Assembly (NCBI RefSeq): GCF_003545695.1
Contig: NZ_QUZZ01000010.1
Span: 62,001 to 126,000 of the forward strand
Origin: Taibaiella helva
GTDB lineage: Bacteria > Bacteroidota > Bacteroidia > Chitinophagales > Chitinophagaceae
Direction of reading: 5' to 3'
Length of the DNA stretch: 64,000 nucleotides
Shown: positions 45,993 to 54,188 of the stretch, in pieces
Layout: every line of letters begins with the position of its first letter
How positions within the stretch are numbered: the first letter of the stretch is position 1
Position numbers and translations under genes: made by a program
Notes under the pieces: model-generated
Told to the model about the DNA's origin: nothing
What the model saw: the letters and a program-made list of their open reading frames with translations, nothing else
Databases searched by the model: none

Positions 45993-46994
45993 ATGGCAGT
46001 CAATTTTAAAAAGGCGGGTGCAGCAGCACTCATGCTCGTTTTGCTCGGCGGCAGCGCATCGGCGCAATATATCGGCACTACAGACCTGTCTACAGGCGTT
46101 CAGAACGGCACCTCGAACATGATCCCCTATGCATCGCCTGACGATACCTGGCAAGTCGCAGGACCCGGAGCTGTGGGTGGCCCTGACAGGCCAGGCGCTT
46201 ACTGGCCAGCTTATGTCTGTTCCAATTTAAACGGCTCATGGGCTGTAAGCAACTGTGCACGCTGGATCACCCCTTACCTGGAAGCAGGTGGCATTGAGCC
46301 TTCTGCCGGTGCTTACGCCGGTTTGTGTACTTATCGTCGGAGTTTTAGTATGGATTATAGCTGTATGGATTGGGCGCAGGTCAATTTTTCTTATATCGGT
46401 GGCGATAATAATGTTACCGGCTTTAAAGTTAATGGACATGCCTATACACTTAATCCATCTTCCGGCAACGACTACAATCCATTAGCTCAAAATATTTCTT
46501 TCAGTGTTGATCCAAGCCACTTGCATCCCGGCAGCAACGTCATTACAATCGATGTGTATAACAATGATATTTTTACCGGCTTTTATGCCTGTGGAGGCAT
46601 TACTATGAGCTTTTGCGCCGGCCTTAAACCGGAAGCGGAACAGGCTACGGCAGTAAGTGGAAGCGACCTGGTACTCTATAATGAAGCGGGTCCGGTTCCT
46701 ATGGCCTTTAAACAGGATCGCTCTATGGGTAACCAGCCGAGCGTAATCGGGGATAAGCAAGGCATTGAAGTGTATCCCAATCCCAGCAATGGCCGATTCA
46801 TGATTAAAATGAACAAGGCAATTGAGGGGGAAGCGACGATACTGGATTTCACCGGCAGAAGTGTCTACCGGGTACGCCTGCAGGACGCTGTTACTTCTTA
46901 CCCGATAGATCTTTCCGCCTTGTCTAAGGGGATCTATATCCTTTCCGTCCGTACGCCCGGGGAAACCTATACACAGAAAATCACCCTGAAATAA
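45993..46994 (+). CDS. Secreted protein with T9SS sorting domain
   Basis: 333 residues. Signal peptide (AGAAALMLVLLGGSASAQ). The middle (about 25-205) is a cysteine-containing beta-sandwich-like region (CSNLNGSWAVSNCARWITPYLEA, CTYRRSFSMDYSCMDWAQVNFSYIGGDNNVTGFKVNG, LHPGSNVITIDVYNND), reminiscent of galactose-binding-like jelly rolls seen in adhesins and glycan-binding proteins. The T9SS type A domain is at the C-terminus (EVYPNPSNGRFMIKMN to YTQKITLK). Glycan or surface binding is inferred. Its own promoter and terminator suggest a single gene. Confidence 0.85.
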   Translation: MAVNFKKAGAAALMLVLLGGSASAQYIGTTDLSTGVQNGTSNMIPYASPDDTWQVAGPGAVGGPDRPGAYWPAYVCSNLNGSWAVSNCARWITPYLEAGGIEPSAGAYAGLCTYRRSFSMDYSCMDWAQVNFSYIGGDNNVTGFKVNGHAYTLNPSSGNDYNPLAQNISFSVDPSHLHPGSNVITIDVYNNDIFTGFYACGGITMSFCAGLKPEAEQATAVSGSDLVLYNEAGPVPMAFKQDRSMGNQPSVIGDKQGIEVYPNPSNGRFMIKMNKAIEGEATILDFTGRSVYRVRLQDAVTSYPIDLSALSKGIYILSVRTPGETYTQKITLK

Positions 46995-47010
46995 AAAGCA
47001 GTACATAGGT

Positions 47011-47045
47011 ACAAAAGCGCTCCACAACCGGTGGGGCGCTTTTGT
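47011..47045. terminator. Terminator between convergent genes
   Basis: ACAAAAGCGC..CCAC pairs with GTGG.GCGCTTTTGT (long stem with a 5-nt loop), with T-rich flanks on both sides. It serves 45993-46994 and perhaps the convergent phosphorylase gene. Confidence 0.85.
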
Positions 47046-47075
47046 ATATACGCTCTTAAAAACGATACAGCTGTT

Positions 47076-47948
47076 TCAGGCTATGCCGGCAAGGATCTCC
47101 AGCGACTTTCGGATCATATGGTCGATAGCCCCGGGTGCATTTTCGGAGAAGGTCCTGGCCTGGCGGTTGGCGACGATCGTATTGATCGAAAGACAATGAT
47201 GCCCCATCAGCTTGCCCAGCCCGTAAATGGCCGAGGTTTCCATCTCGAAATTGGTGATGCGGTGCATGCCGCTCCTGAAAGTGGATAAGGTATCGACGAG
47301 GTTAGGGAAGGCCAGGGGCAGCCGGAGCCGCCGGCCCTGCGGTGCATAGAAGCCGGGGCAGGTAACGGTGATGCCATGGGTATAGCCTTCGCTGAAGTGA
47401 TTGAGCAGGCGCACCGACCCCTCTGCAACATAGGGTTGTATCGGGTTGCCGCCAAGCAGGGTATGGTTCTGGAAATCGTTCAGCACATAAGCTTCCTCGG
47501 CGTTGTTCTCGAACCGGTAGTAGTGCAGCAGGTTGTCGAGCCCTATGCCGAAGGTCGAAGCCACGAGGCTATCGACGGGCAGATCTTCCTGCAGCGAGCC
47601 GGAAGTACCCATGCGGATAATAGTAAGGCTGCGTGGGTGCTCCTTGGGCGTGCGTGTCGTAAAATCGATGTTGACCAGTGTATCCAGCTCATTCAGGGTA
47701 ATGTCGATATTGTCGGGGCCTATGCCGCTGCTGACAACGCTTAGTCTTTTGCTACCGATATAGCCGGTATGGGTAACAAATTCACGATGTGCCTTGCGGT
47801 GCTCTATGCGGTCAAAATATTTGGATACCTCGGGTACGCGTCCGGGGTCGCCTACCGTGATCACCGTGTCGGCGATCTCATCGGGATGGACGTCCAGGTG
47901 GTAAATGCAGCCCGAAGGCGTAATGATCAGTTCGGAATTACCTATCAT
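47076..47948 (-). CDS. Nucleoside phosphorylase, uridine-phosphorylase-like
   Basis: 290 residues from the ATG at 47948 (MIGNSELIITPSG); the frame also has an ATG at 47975. PNP/UDP family motifs: ITVGDPGRV at the phosphate site, YIGSKRLSVVSSGIG, RMGTSGSLQEDLPV, and NFEMETSAIYGLGKLMGH carrying the ribose-binding Glu and Met. It cleaves a nucleoside with phosphate to ribose-1-phosphate and base in salvage. Uridine is the best guess from overall similarity, but purine nucleosides cannot be excluded. Confidence 0.9.
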   Translation of the reverse strand: MIGNSELIITPSGCIYHLDVHPDEIADTVITVGDPGRVPEVSKYFDRIEHRKAHREFVTHTGYIGSKRLSVVSSGIGPDNIDITLNELDTLVNIDFTTRTPKEHPRSLTIIRMGTSGSLQEDLPVDSLVASTFGIGLDNLLHYYRFENNAEEAYVLNDFQNHTLLGGNPIQPYVAEGSVRLLNHFSEGYTHGITVTCPGFYAPQGRRLRLPLAFPNLVDTLSTFRSGMHRITNFEMETSAIYGLGKLMGHHCLSINTIVANRQARTFSENAPGAIDHMIRKSLEILAGIA

Positions 47949-48126
47949 CAGCGTTAAAATAATTGAGGTGTACAAGATCGGAAGTCAAAGTAAGCAAATA
48001 TCGCGCAGAGGATAAAGCGAAGAGATTATCCGTTTGTTATCAATGAAAAATAAGCTTAAAGAATATTTGAGAAACTGTTTGGAAAGTGACGATTCCTTAT
48101 TACCTTTGCCCACCTTCAAAGCAAAA

Positions 48127-48197
48127 GGTATCGTGGCCGAGTGGCTAGGCTCAGCTCTGCAAAAGCTGCTACAGCGGTTCGAATCCGCTCGATACCT
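48127..48197 (+). tRNA. tRNA-Cys (GCA)
   Basis: A 71-nt cloverleaf. Acceptor GGTATCG/CGATACC, D-arm GCC/GGC with AGTGGCTA loop, anticodon stem CAGCT/AGCTG with loop CTGCAAA (anticodon GCA), T-arm AGCGG TTCGAAT CCGCT. The unpaired discriminator is T at 48197, the U73 identity base of tRNA-Cys. CCA is not encoded. smpB follows 148 bp downstream. Confidence 0.96.
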
Positions 48198-48345
48198 CGA
48201 GGTAATCGTCCCGCTGTTCAATCCGGCGGGATTTTTTTGAGCAAAATTTTTTTACCCTTACACAACCAAGTTGTGTTGCCTGTGTTAGTGAGAGGTTTTG
48301 AAACGTTAACAAAGCCTCAAAATACAGCAAGATCCCACAAATCTC

Positions 48346-48813
48346 ATGGCCAAACCCAATAGCACATCCGGCAAAGGCGTCTATCTGAAGAACAAGCCGG
48401 CCACCTTCGAATACAGCATCGAAGACAAGCTTACTGCGGGTATCGTGCTTACCGGATCAGAGATCAAATCGGTAAGGATGGGTAAGGTGAGCTTCAACGA
48501 CAGCTATTGTTTCTTTCACAAGGATGAGCTGTGGATCAGGAGCCTTCACATCGCCGAATACGTCAACGCCGGCTATGCCGGTCATGATCCTACCCGGGAG
48601 CGGAAGCTGCTGCTCAACCGGAAAGAGATCCGGAAATGGCAGCAGAAGATCAAAGAAAAGGGCTTTACCATCGTTCCCCTGTCGATGTATATCAATGAGA
48701 ATGGCTTTGCCAAGCTGGATATAGGCCTTGGAAGAGGCAAGAAGCTCTACGACAAGCGCGAGACCATTAAGAACCGCGAAGCGGAACGCAGCATGAAAAG
48801 CGGTGATTGGTAA
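48346..48813 (+). CDS. smpB: SsrA-binding protein
   Basis: 155 residues. Family motifs: NKPATFEYSIEDKLTAGIVLTGSEIKSVR at the N-terminus (quoted as residues 17-45), FNDSYCFF, YAGHDPTRERKLLL, and a basic tail KLYDKRETIKNREAERSMKSGDW. SmpB binds tmRNA and the empty decoding site to rescue stalled ribosomes. The start is preceded by an AT-rich stretch after tRNA-Cys. Normal length. Confidence 0.97.
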   Translation: MAKPNSTSGKGVYLKNKPATFEYSIEDKLTAGIVLTGSEIKSVRMGKVSFNDSYCFFHKDELWIRSLHIAEYVNAGYAGHDPTRERKLLLNRKEIRKWQQKIKEKGFTIVPLSMYINENGFAKLDIGLGRGKKLYDKRETIKNREAERSMKSGDW

Positions 48814-48928
48814 TACAGATAAGATGGTTTAATAAATTATTATCAGATTGGTAGATATTTTATTATCCGCTTGTTTTGTATCCTTTTTTGATATATTAAC
48901 AATTTGTTGTAATCTTATTATCATTTTC

Positions 48929-48963
48929 TTGATAAAGGTTCTTTATAAAGAAGTTTATTTTTG
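48929..48963 (+). promoter_or_regulatory. Candidate promoter
   Basis: TTG at 48929-48931 and TATTTTTG at 48956-48963 match the Bacteroidota TTG/TAnnTTTG promoter layout, with a slightly long spacing of 24 bp. It would drive the small peptide at 48993 and the lipoprotein at 49134. Confidence 0.45.
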
Positions 48964-48992
48964 GCACAAATTTTGTGTAGCTACATGTCTAT

Positions 48993-49085
48993 ATGCAGGC
49001 TATGAAAATCAATGGTAAACTTTTGCTGGCAATCTTGTTGACCCTTTGCGCTTTTGGCGTTGCCGGCTTCGCTGCTTTTCGATAA
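48993..49085 (+). CDS. Possible 30-residue hydrophobic peptide
   Basis: Short frame starting MQAMKINGKLLLAILLTLCA and ending FAAFR. A basic N-terminus is followed by one hydrophobic helix, so it looks like a lone signal peptide or single-pass peptide. It lies 30 bp after a candidate -7 box and 48 bp before a lipoprotein gene on the same strand. It could be a leader peptide, a small membrane protein or a chance frame. Confidence 0.35.
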   Translation: MQAMKINGKLLLAILLTLCAFGVAGFAAFR

Positions 49086-49133
49086 AAACACCAACAAAAA
49101 ATACGAACAATAACACTTACAAAAACAATAATT

Positions 49134-49586
49134 ATGAAAAAAGCACGTCTGATCTTAGCTGTTTCTTTACTGACGGTAGGTACTTTTGCCGCGGTTACAT
49201 TCTCATCCTGCTCCAAAGACGATGTTTGCCCTGTCGGCTATACGGGTAAAGACTGTAAAACATTGGTGCGCGACGGTTTTCTGGGCACCTGGAAAGGAAC
49301 GGATATTTGTACCAGTGGAAGCTACAATGTAACGCTTAGTGTAAACCCCTCCAGCTCCAGCGAAATAAATGCATTGATTAATAATGTCGCTGGTTTTGGT
49401 AACAACGTTACAATTACCGGAACGGTAACCGGTGATAACACTTTGCAATTTACCAACCAGGACGTTGGCGGATCGCGTACACTGAGCGGTACCATGACCT
49501 TTAGCGGAACCAGCATGTCCTTCAGTTATAAGGTGCAGGGCATTAATGATGCCGACGATTGTAATGGTTCATACAATAAATTGTAA
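49134..49586 (+). CDS. Small lipoprotein with EGF-like cysteine segment
   Basis: 150 residues. Signal peptide with lipobox FSSC (Cys26). Right after it is CPVGYTGKDCKT, the end of an EGF-like motif common in Bacteroidota lipoproteins. The rest is a beta-rich domain (FLGTWKGTDICTSGSYNVTLSV, VTITGTVTGDNTLQFTNQDVGG, SGTMTFSGTSMSFSYKV), like lipocalin-type lipoproteins. Location outer membrane or periplasm; function unknown. A terminator follows at 49641. Confidence 0.8.
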   Translation: MKKARLILAVSLLTVGTFAAVTFSSCSKDDVCPVGYTGKDCKTLVRDGFLGTWKGTDICTSGSYNVTLSVNPSSSSEINALINNVAGFGNNVTITGTVTGDNTLQFTNQDVGGSRTLSGTMTFSGTSMSFSYKVQGINDADDCNGSYNKL

Positions 49587-49640
49587 GCGATTTGGAAAGA
49601 ACGGCTGCTCTTAATAAGGGATAAGTTGTTTGTAAATAAT

Positions 49641-49676
49641 AAAAATCCCCGGCTGCTAAAGGCCGGGGGATTTTTT
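49641..49676 (+). terminator. Strong terminator
   Basis: TCCCCGGC (49646-49653) pairs with GCCGGGGA (49662-49669), flanked by A5 and T6. It ends the lipoprotein gene. The rest of 49587-49905 holds only another terminator. Confidence 0.92.
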
Positions 49677-49854
49677 GTGAAGACCTTGTGCAATATTTTG
49701 TATCGGGAAGTAGCTGCGAGGCCCCTTAAATTTTGCTTGTTCTCCTGTCAATTTTTTTGCGGGCAGGTAACACCATATCCGTCGGGGGAGGGGTAATATA
49801 ATTTCCTTTTGAAATGGCATAGGTAGGTTGTGTAGACATGAATCCAATAGGCAC

Positions 49855-49889
49855 AAAAAAGAACCTGCTTCAGCAGGTTCTTTTTTTTT
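49855..49889. terminator. Terminator of the gene at 49906
   Basis: GAACCTGC (49861-49868) pairs with GCAGGTTC (49873-49880) around TTCA, with A-run and T-run on both sides, so it works on either strand. It lies 16 bp past the minus-strand stop at 49906. Confidence 0.92.
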
Positions 49890-49905
49890 AAAAAAGTTAA
49901 TGACA

Positions 49906-50370
49906 TTAATTAGCTCCGGGACGATCAGATACGGACTTGGGTGCTTCTTTGCTTTGTGTTCCGTTTTTATTGTGTGTGGCATCCGTTGCCCCTGGTCTGT
50001 ATGAAGGGCTTGTTTTGTCAATTACCGACTCTTTTTTGGGATCATCAGTTACGGTCTCCTTCTTGGTGATGGTTGTTTTCTTACCACCGTTGCTTTTCTT
50101 CACTACGGTAGTAGTTGTTGTCTTTTTAGTAGCCGCGATCACAGAATCGATCACACGTATAGAATCGGCTTTACGCGCTTCATCAGCTGCTTTGGCATTG
50201 ATAGTAGAATCGTTCTGCGCTTTAAGGGCAGCCTGGGCCGAATCCATTTTCGCTTTTGCAATAGAATCTGCCTGGGCCGCAGTGTAAGAACCTTCTTGGT
50301 TGTTACCGCCGTTACATGCTGCAAAAGCTACAGCTGTTGCAGCAGCTAAAATCAAAAGGCTTTGTTTCAT
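49906..50370 (-). CDS. Low-complexity lipoprotein
   Basis: 154 residues. Signal peptide with lipobox AFAAC (Cys19). The mature part is a helical Ala/Lys/Asp/Gln-rich segment (AAQADSIAKAKMDSAQAALKAQNDS), then a Thr/Lys-rich low-complexity stretch (KKTTTTTVVKK, KKTTITKKE), then a Pro/Ser-rich tail with two RPGA(T/N) motifs. It could span the periplasm or bind peptidoglycan, but nothing catalytic is visible. Confidence 0.75.
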   Translation of the reverse strand: MKQSLLILAAATAVAFAACNGGNNQEGSYTAAQADSIAKAKMDSAQAALKAQNDSTINAKAADEARKADSIRVIDSVIAATKKTTTTTVVKKSNGGKKTTITKKETVTDDPKKESVIDKTSPSYRPGATDATHNKNGTQSKEAPKSVSDRPGAN

Positions 50371-50401
50371 AAACTGTTATTTTTTGTTAGAGGTTGTATA
50401 G

Positions 50402-50436
50402 CAAAAATAATACCAATTATTTAGGGAATAAAACAA
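50402..50436 (-). promoter_or_regulatory. Candidate promoter
   Basis: On the minus strand TTG (50434-50436) and TATTTTTG (50402-50409) resemble the Bacteroidota promoter pattern, with a 24-bp spacing, 32 bp before the ATG at 50370. Confidence 0.4.
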
Positions 50437-50563
50437 TGTCCATAAAAGTTTAGAGAAAAACCATTAAAGTATTTCTAAAACGGGAAAATAGCTTATTGGT
50501 TTCCGGGGCTACCGTTATGGAATATGCGGCAGTATGCATCATTGCTGTAAAATAAAGACGCTT

Positions 50564-51127
50564 ATGGCTATCATCCGGCTCCCCGAGCCCTGCGCTGTAT
50601 CCTGGATGGACATGGCTCCGGCCGCCGGCGGCCGTTTCTGCAGCCAATGCAGCCAGGTGGTCATCGACTTTACCCAATGGACGCCGGAGGCTACCCTGGC
50701 ATACCTCCGACAGCACCAGGGCGCCTGCGGCCGCTTTCGTAAGGACCAGCTGGACCGCACCATTCCCGAACCGGAAGTCTTCATCACCCGGCTGAACGAA
50801 TCCGTGTTGCCGTTCCGCTCCCGTATAGCGCTGGTGGTGGTCTTTGTGTTCGCGATCATGAGCAGCTCCTGCCATACGGAAGCCGTAGGCGATCGGTCGG
50901 CGGTTCCCGAAGAACATACTGCTGTACAGCCAACGACGGGACTGCCCCTGGTGCAGGCCGTTTCCCAGCCCGATACCGTACCAGCGCCGCGCAAAGCAAA
51001 ATTGAAAAACAAGCCGGCGCCGACTGTAGCAGAACCTGTAATCGCAGTACCCATGGAAAATATGGGCGGCGTTCCTGTGATCGAGGAGGAAAGGCCGGTA
51101 GTGCAGTCACCCGATAGCCTGCAATAG
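50564..51127 (+). CDS. CxxC-containing single-pass membrane protein
   Basis: 187 residues from the ATG at 50564 (MAIIRLPEPCAVSW); a further in-frame ATG lies at 50534. The N-terminus contains C-x17-C-x2-C in a RFCSQCSQVVIDFTQW context, a pattern seen in other Bacteroidota membrane proteins of unknown function. One membrane helix at about 93-110 (IALVVVFVFAIMSSS), then a Pro/Ala/Val-rich tail that would be periplasmic. The cysteines could bind a metal or form a disulfide. It is on the same strand as the cluster downstream, but 144 bp from the next gene. Confidence 0.7.
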   Translation: MAIIRLPEPCAVSWMDMAPAAGGRFCSQCSQVVIDFTQWTPEATLAYLRQHQGACGRFRKDQLDRTIPEPEVFITRLNESVLPFRSRIALVVVFVFAIMSSSCHTEAVGDRSAVPEEHTAVQPTTGLPLVQAVSQPDTVPAPRKAKLKNKPAPTVAEPVIAVPMENMGGVPVIEEERPVVQSPDSLQ

Positions 51128-51271
51128 CGCTTATACGGATATGTCCTCACAAGGGCACATCTGCAGGGAAACCGGTACGGATTTACATTCTCCTGTTTCG
51201 CAATTGTTCAGACAAGTTAAGTTTGTGTCCGCAATCAAAAGCATCACGGTTTATTTTTCATTTAACAGCAA

Positions 51272-51688
51272 ATGATGAAGATCGAAAATCCTCAAAACAG
51301 GTCCCTGCAGGAAGTATTGTCCCGGCTGGCGTCCAAGTACCCTGGCGCAGAGATCAAAAAGCCCTTTCTTACGCCACGTACGATCATCGCACCGCGGGAG
51401 AATTTCAAATTCCTGGTACGGGACCGTTCGCAGTTCTTCCGGGTCGATTTTACCCCGCCGGCGCTATGGATCGTTGCGGCCATCGTGCTGAGCTCCGTAC
51501 TCGTTTCCGCCATCCTGAGCCTTATTTACGGCCAGTTCGTATTCGGCTTCGGAGGCGTGCTTTGGATCCTGCTGAGCCTGCTGATCGTAAAAGCGATCTT
51601 CAAAAGCAGGAATAAAGCGAAATTCGACGCCTTTTATACCGATCTGCAGCATGCTGTTAACAGCAACGATGAATCCTCGATATTTTGA
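51272..51688 (+). CDS. Small two-helix membrane protein
   Basis: 138 residues. A polar N-terminal part of about 65 residues, two membrane helices (LWIVAAIVLSSVLVSAILSLIY and FGGVLWILLSLLIVKAIF), and a charged tail. No motif recognised. It is the first of three small uncharacterised genes spaced 27-41 bp apart ahead of the molybdenum-enzyme operon. Confidence 0.65.
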   Translation: MMKIENPQNRSLQEVLSRLASKYPGAEIKKPFLTPRTIIAPRENFKFLVRDRSQFFRVDFTPPALWIVAAIVLSSVLVSAILSLIYGQFVFGFGGVLWILLSLLIVKAIFKSRNKAKFDAFYTDLQHAVNSNDESSIF

Positions 51689-51728
51689 TTGTTCAGCCCC
51701 TTACCCACACCTTTAAACAACCCAACCG

Positions 51729-52136
51729 ATGCCCTGCTACGCAATGAACCGGGTACTTTCCGGGATTGATGAGATCGAGGCAGCATTCAGAAGAATTACC
51801 GGAGACCGTTACCGTTATGTGACCGCACATGATGGCGACGGCTCCGGTTTGTCGGGTCGTGCCGGGCACAACCGGCTGCTGGTACAGCAAAATGCCTATC
51901 ATGGCGTAGAGATCTGCTTCCTGGAGAAAAACGGCAGGCAGTTCCTCACCACTGCCTGGGTAAGCCCCAATGTCGTGCTGGGCTCCCTGCTGGGCAAAAA
52001 CGGGTTACTGGACCGCTTTGTAGGCCGGTCAATCTTCGGTACCCGGAGGCAGCTGGTTATCGATGTGAACAACGTCATCGTCAGCGCTTTTCCTGTCACG
52101 GTGCTGGATTCCGGTATGCCGGGCCACAAAAAGTAA
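51729..52136 (+). CDS. Small hypothetical protein
   Basis: 135 residues, soluble. Begins MPCYAMNRVLSGIDEIEAAF; a second in-frame ATG is at residue 6. Contains GIDEIEAAFRRITGDRYRY and LVQQNAYHGVEICFLEKNGRQFLTTAWVS. No motif I recognise. Located 40 bp after the membrane protein at 51272 and 26 bp before the next gene, so cotranscription is likely. Confidence 0.6.
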   Translation: MPCYAMNRVLSGIDEIEAAFRRITGDRYRYVTAHDGDGSGLSGRAGHNRLLVQQNAYHGVEICFLEKNGRQFLTTAWVSPNVVLGSLLGKNGLLDRFVGRSIFGTRRQLVIDVNNVIVSAFPVTVLDSGMPGHKK

Positions 52137-52162
52137 GCAGGCCCGCTTTATTAAACCAAGAC

Positions 52163-52603
52163 ATGAACAATTTCCAGGTTTCTTTCTGCGATCCCTTTCA
52201 ATCTGGTATCACCGGGTACGGTGAAAAGAGCCGTATTGAAGTGATCCCCTTATACCACACCATACCCTGGCTGCAGCTGAATGAGGCAATCTATACCCGG
52301 CATGATGAGGTCGTGAATGATTTCTGGTTCCTGGAGGTCAGCTACCAGGACCAGGACGGTCTGAAGCATACCCTGAACCTCTCTCCGGAATATGTGACCG
52401 GAGCGGGACCGGGGCGCGAAGACCTGCGGTTCACCCTCCGCTATATCCGTCCCAGGATGCGCAAGCGCCTGTTTGGGGGCGAGAAGCTGGATAAACATTA
52501 TGTGACCGAACGCGAAGACAATAACGAGGAGCAAACCCTGAATTGCCTTATCGCGTTTATGGACCAGGACGTCGTTTTCCTGGAACGCTACCTGGAAGCA
52601 TGA
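52163..52603 (+). CDS. Small hypothetical protein
   Basis: 146 residues, soluble, acidic C-terminus. Reads MNNFQVSFCDPFQSGITGYG, then IEVIPLYHTIPWLQLNEAIY and FWFLEVSYQDQDGLKHTLNL. No signal peptide or known motif. Third of the row of small genes before the membrane protein at 52691. Confidence 0.6.
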   Translation: MNNFQVSFCDPFQSGITGYGEKSRIEVIPLYHTIPWLQLNEAIYTRHDEVVNDFWFLEVSYQDQDGLKHTLNLSPEYVTGAGPGREDLRFTLRYIRPRMRKRLFGGEKLDKHYVTEREDNNEEQTLNCLIAFMDQDVVFLERYLEA

Positions 52604-52690
52604 GGCCCGGAGAAGCCTGCATAACTAATCATAGCCATATCTTCTTAATACGGTATTTTTGTGCCGGAGCATTATCTGTCTCCGGTATCC

Positions 52691-53746
52691 ATGAGCATCC
52701 TGCCTTCCGACCACCAGCCACAGGCCGTCACCCGGCTCACCGCGTTATGGGCGCTGAATGAAAGCGGCCTGGGCGGGCTGATGTTTGCCCTTAAGATCCC
52801 TTTCACCGGTATTTTTGTCGGCGGCTTTGCCGTAGTGCTGATCGGGCTCATTGCCTGGTACAGCAGGTTCAGCTTTAAAGCCATAATGAAAGCCACGGTG
52901 CTGGTGCTGATCGTTAAGGCCACAGTAAGCCCGCATGCACCGCCGCCGGCCTACCTGGCGGTAGCTTTCCAGGGGCTGCTCGGCGCTTTGCTCTACAGTA
53001 ATATCCGCAGCTTTACGCTGGCCTCTCTGCTGCTGGCGCCGCTGGCGATGCTGGAGTCGGCGCTGCAAAAGCTGATCGTGCTCACACTGATCTACGGAAA
53101 TTCGCTGTGGACTGCGGTAAACCGCTTGTTTGAAGGCGTTAGCCGTGATTTTTTCCTGCCGGCGCATGTTCCTTTCAGCTATGGTATCATTGGCTTGTAC
53201 CTGCTGCTTTACCTGGTATGGGGGCTGGTTACCGGTTGGTATGCCGCCGGGCTTCCCGGCCGTATCGGCAGGCATGCCGATGAAGTGCTGCTGTTCTACC
53301 GCAGCCGGCCGGCGGAAGAACGCCAGGTGCTGCAGGCTATGCGGCGCAGGCCTTTCCGGCGTTGGCTGATACCTGTCTTATTGCTGCTGTTTATTATCGC
53401 GGTATTACTTTGGGGTAACCGAAACCCTGGCAGCTTTGCAGGCTACATCGTCCTGCGCAGCATGGCTATGGTTATCCTGCTGTTCTTTGTGTTGCGTCCC
53501 TTGCTCAACCGGCTGATCCTTTACTGGCTGCGTACCCGCGACAGCGGTACCCGGCAGCAGGCCGCAGAGCTGATCGGTATGCTGCCCGGGCTGCAGCGCT
53601 TCCTGCGGCCCTCCTGGCAGCTGGCCCGCAACCATGGCGGCAAAATACGCCGGCTGTCTTTTTTTATCCTGAGCCTTGTTATTCTTTCCCTTTATGAAGA
53701 AGCCCGACCTGATCCATATCCTGGCCGGCCCGGTACGCTCGGGTAA
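52691..53746 (+). CDS. Polytopic membrane protein of the molybdenum operon
   Basis: 351 residues from the ATG at 52691; the frame is also open upstream to 52661. About six hydrophobic helices in the first 190 residues (FALKIPFTGIFVGGFAVVLIG, VLVLIVKATVSPHAPPPAYLAVAFQGLLGALLY, IGLYLLLYLVWGLVTGWYAAG), then a polar part and two or three more (WLIPVLLLLFIIAVLLWG, GYIVLRSMAMVILLFFVLRPLLN). The N-terminal half reminds me of ECF transporter S components, but I see no proof. The gene overlaps the NTPase start, so the two are translated together. Uptake or transfer of a cofactor component is a hypothesis from context. Confidence 0.65.
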   Translation: MSILPSDHQPQAVTRLTALWALNESGLGGLMFALKIPFTGIFVGGFAVVLIGLIAWYSRFSFKAIMKATVLVLIVKATVSPHAPPPAYLAVAFQGLLGALLYSNIRSFTLASLLLAPLAMLESALQKLIVLTLIYGNSLWTAVNRLFEGVSRDFFLPAHVPFSYGIIGLYLLLYLVWGLVTGWYAAGLPGRIGRHADEVLLFYRSRPAEERQVLQAMRRRPFRRWLIPVLLLLFIIAVLLWGNRNPGSFAGYIVLRSMAMVILLFFVLRPLLNRLILYWLRTRDSGTRQQAAELIGMLPGLQRFLRPSWQLARNHGGKIRRLSFFILSLVILSLYEEARPDPYPGRPGTLG

Positions 53747-54188
53747 GACAACACAGCTGCAACGCTGGCTGGAAAGCGGCGTCAGCGCTGCCGGTATCCT
53801 GACACCCGATGCCGAAGGCGTTCGTATGCTTTACGATATCGGGCGGAAGCAATATCATCGCTTCGAAGTATCCGAAACCTATGGGGGGGAAAAAGTGACC
53901 ATCGGCCGGTTCTGCTTTGCCCGGCAGGCTTTCGACCGGGGCAAGGCCATACTGGAGCGCCCTTATCCCGCCACTGCCGCCTGGCTGGTCATCGACGAGG
54001 TAGGAAAGCTGGAAATAGCACAGGGAGAGGGCTGGGAGCCCATGGTCCTGCGCAGCATAGCTGCCTGCCGGGAAGGCCGCCTGGGCTGCCGTTTGCTGCT
54101 GGTGGTACGGGATAGCCTGCTGGGGCAGGCCTTGCGGAAATATGACCTGGAAACATCGGCGGTGATCACCACGCAATTTCCCTTATGA
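53694..54188 (+). CDS. P-loop NTPase, THEP1-like
   Basis: 164 residues from the ATG at 53694; an alternative in-frame start is at 53676. Walker A GPVRSGKTT at 12-20, and a Walker B/acidic segment AAWLVIDEVGKLEIAQGEGWE, the DEVGK-E pattern of THEP1-type nucleoside triphosphatases. It starts inside the end of the membrane protein gene and overlaps mobA by ATGA. In this setting it may power the membrane protein or help in cofactor handling. No helicase or kinase motif is seen. Confidence 0.75.
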   Translation: MKKPDLIHILAGPVRSGKTTQLQRWLESGVSAAGILTPDAEGVRMLYDIGRKQYHRFEVSETYGGEKVTIGRFCFARQAFDRGKAILERPYPATAAWLVIDEVGKLEIAQGEGWEPMVLRSIAACREGRLGCRLLLVVRDSLLGQALRKYDLETSAVITTQFPL

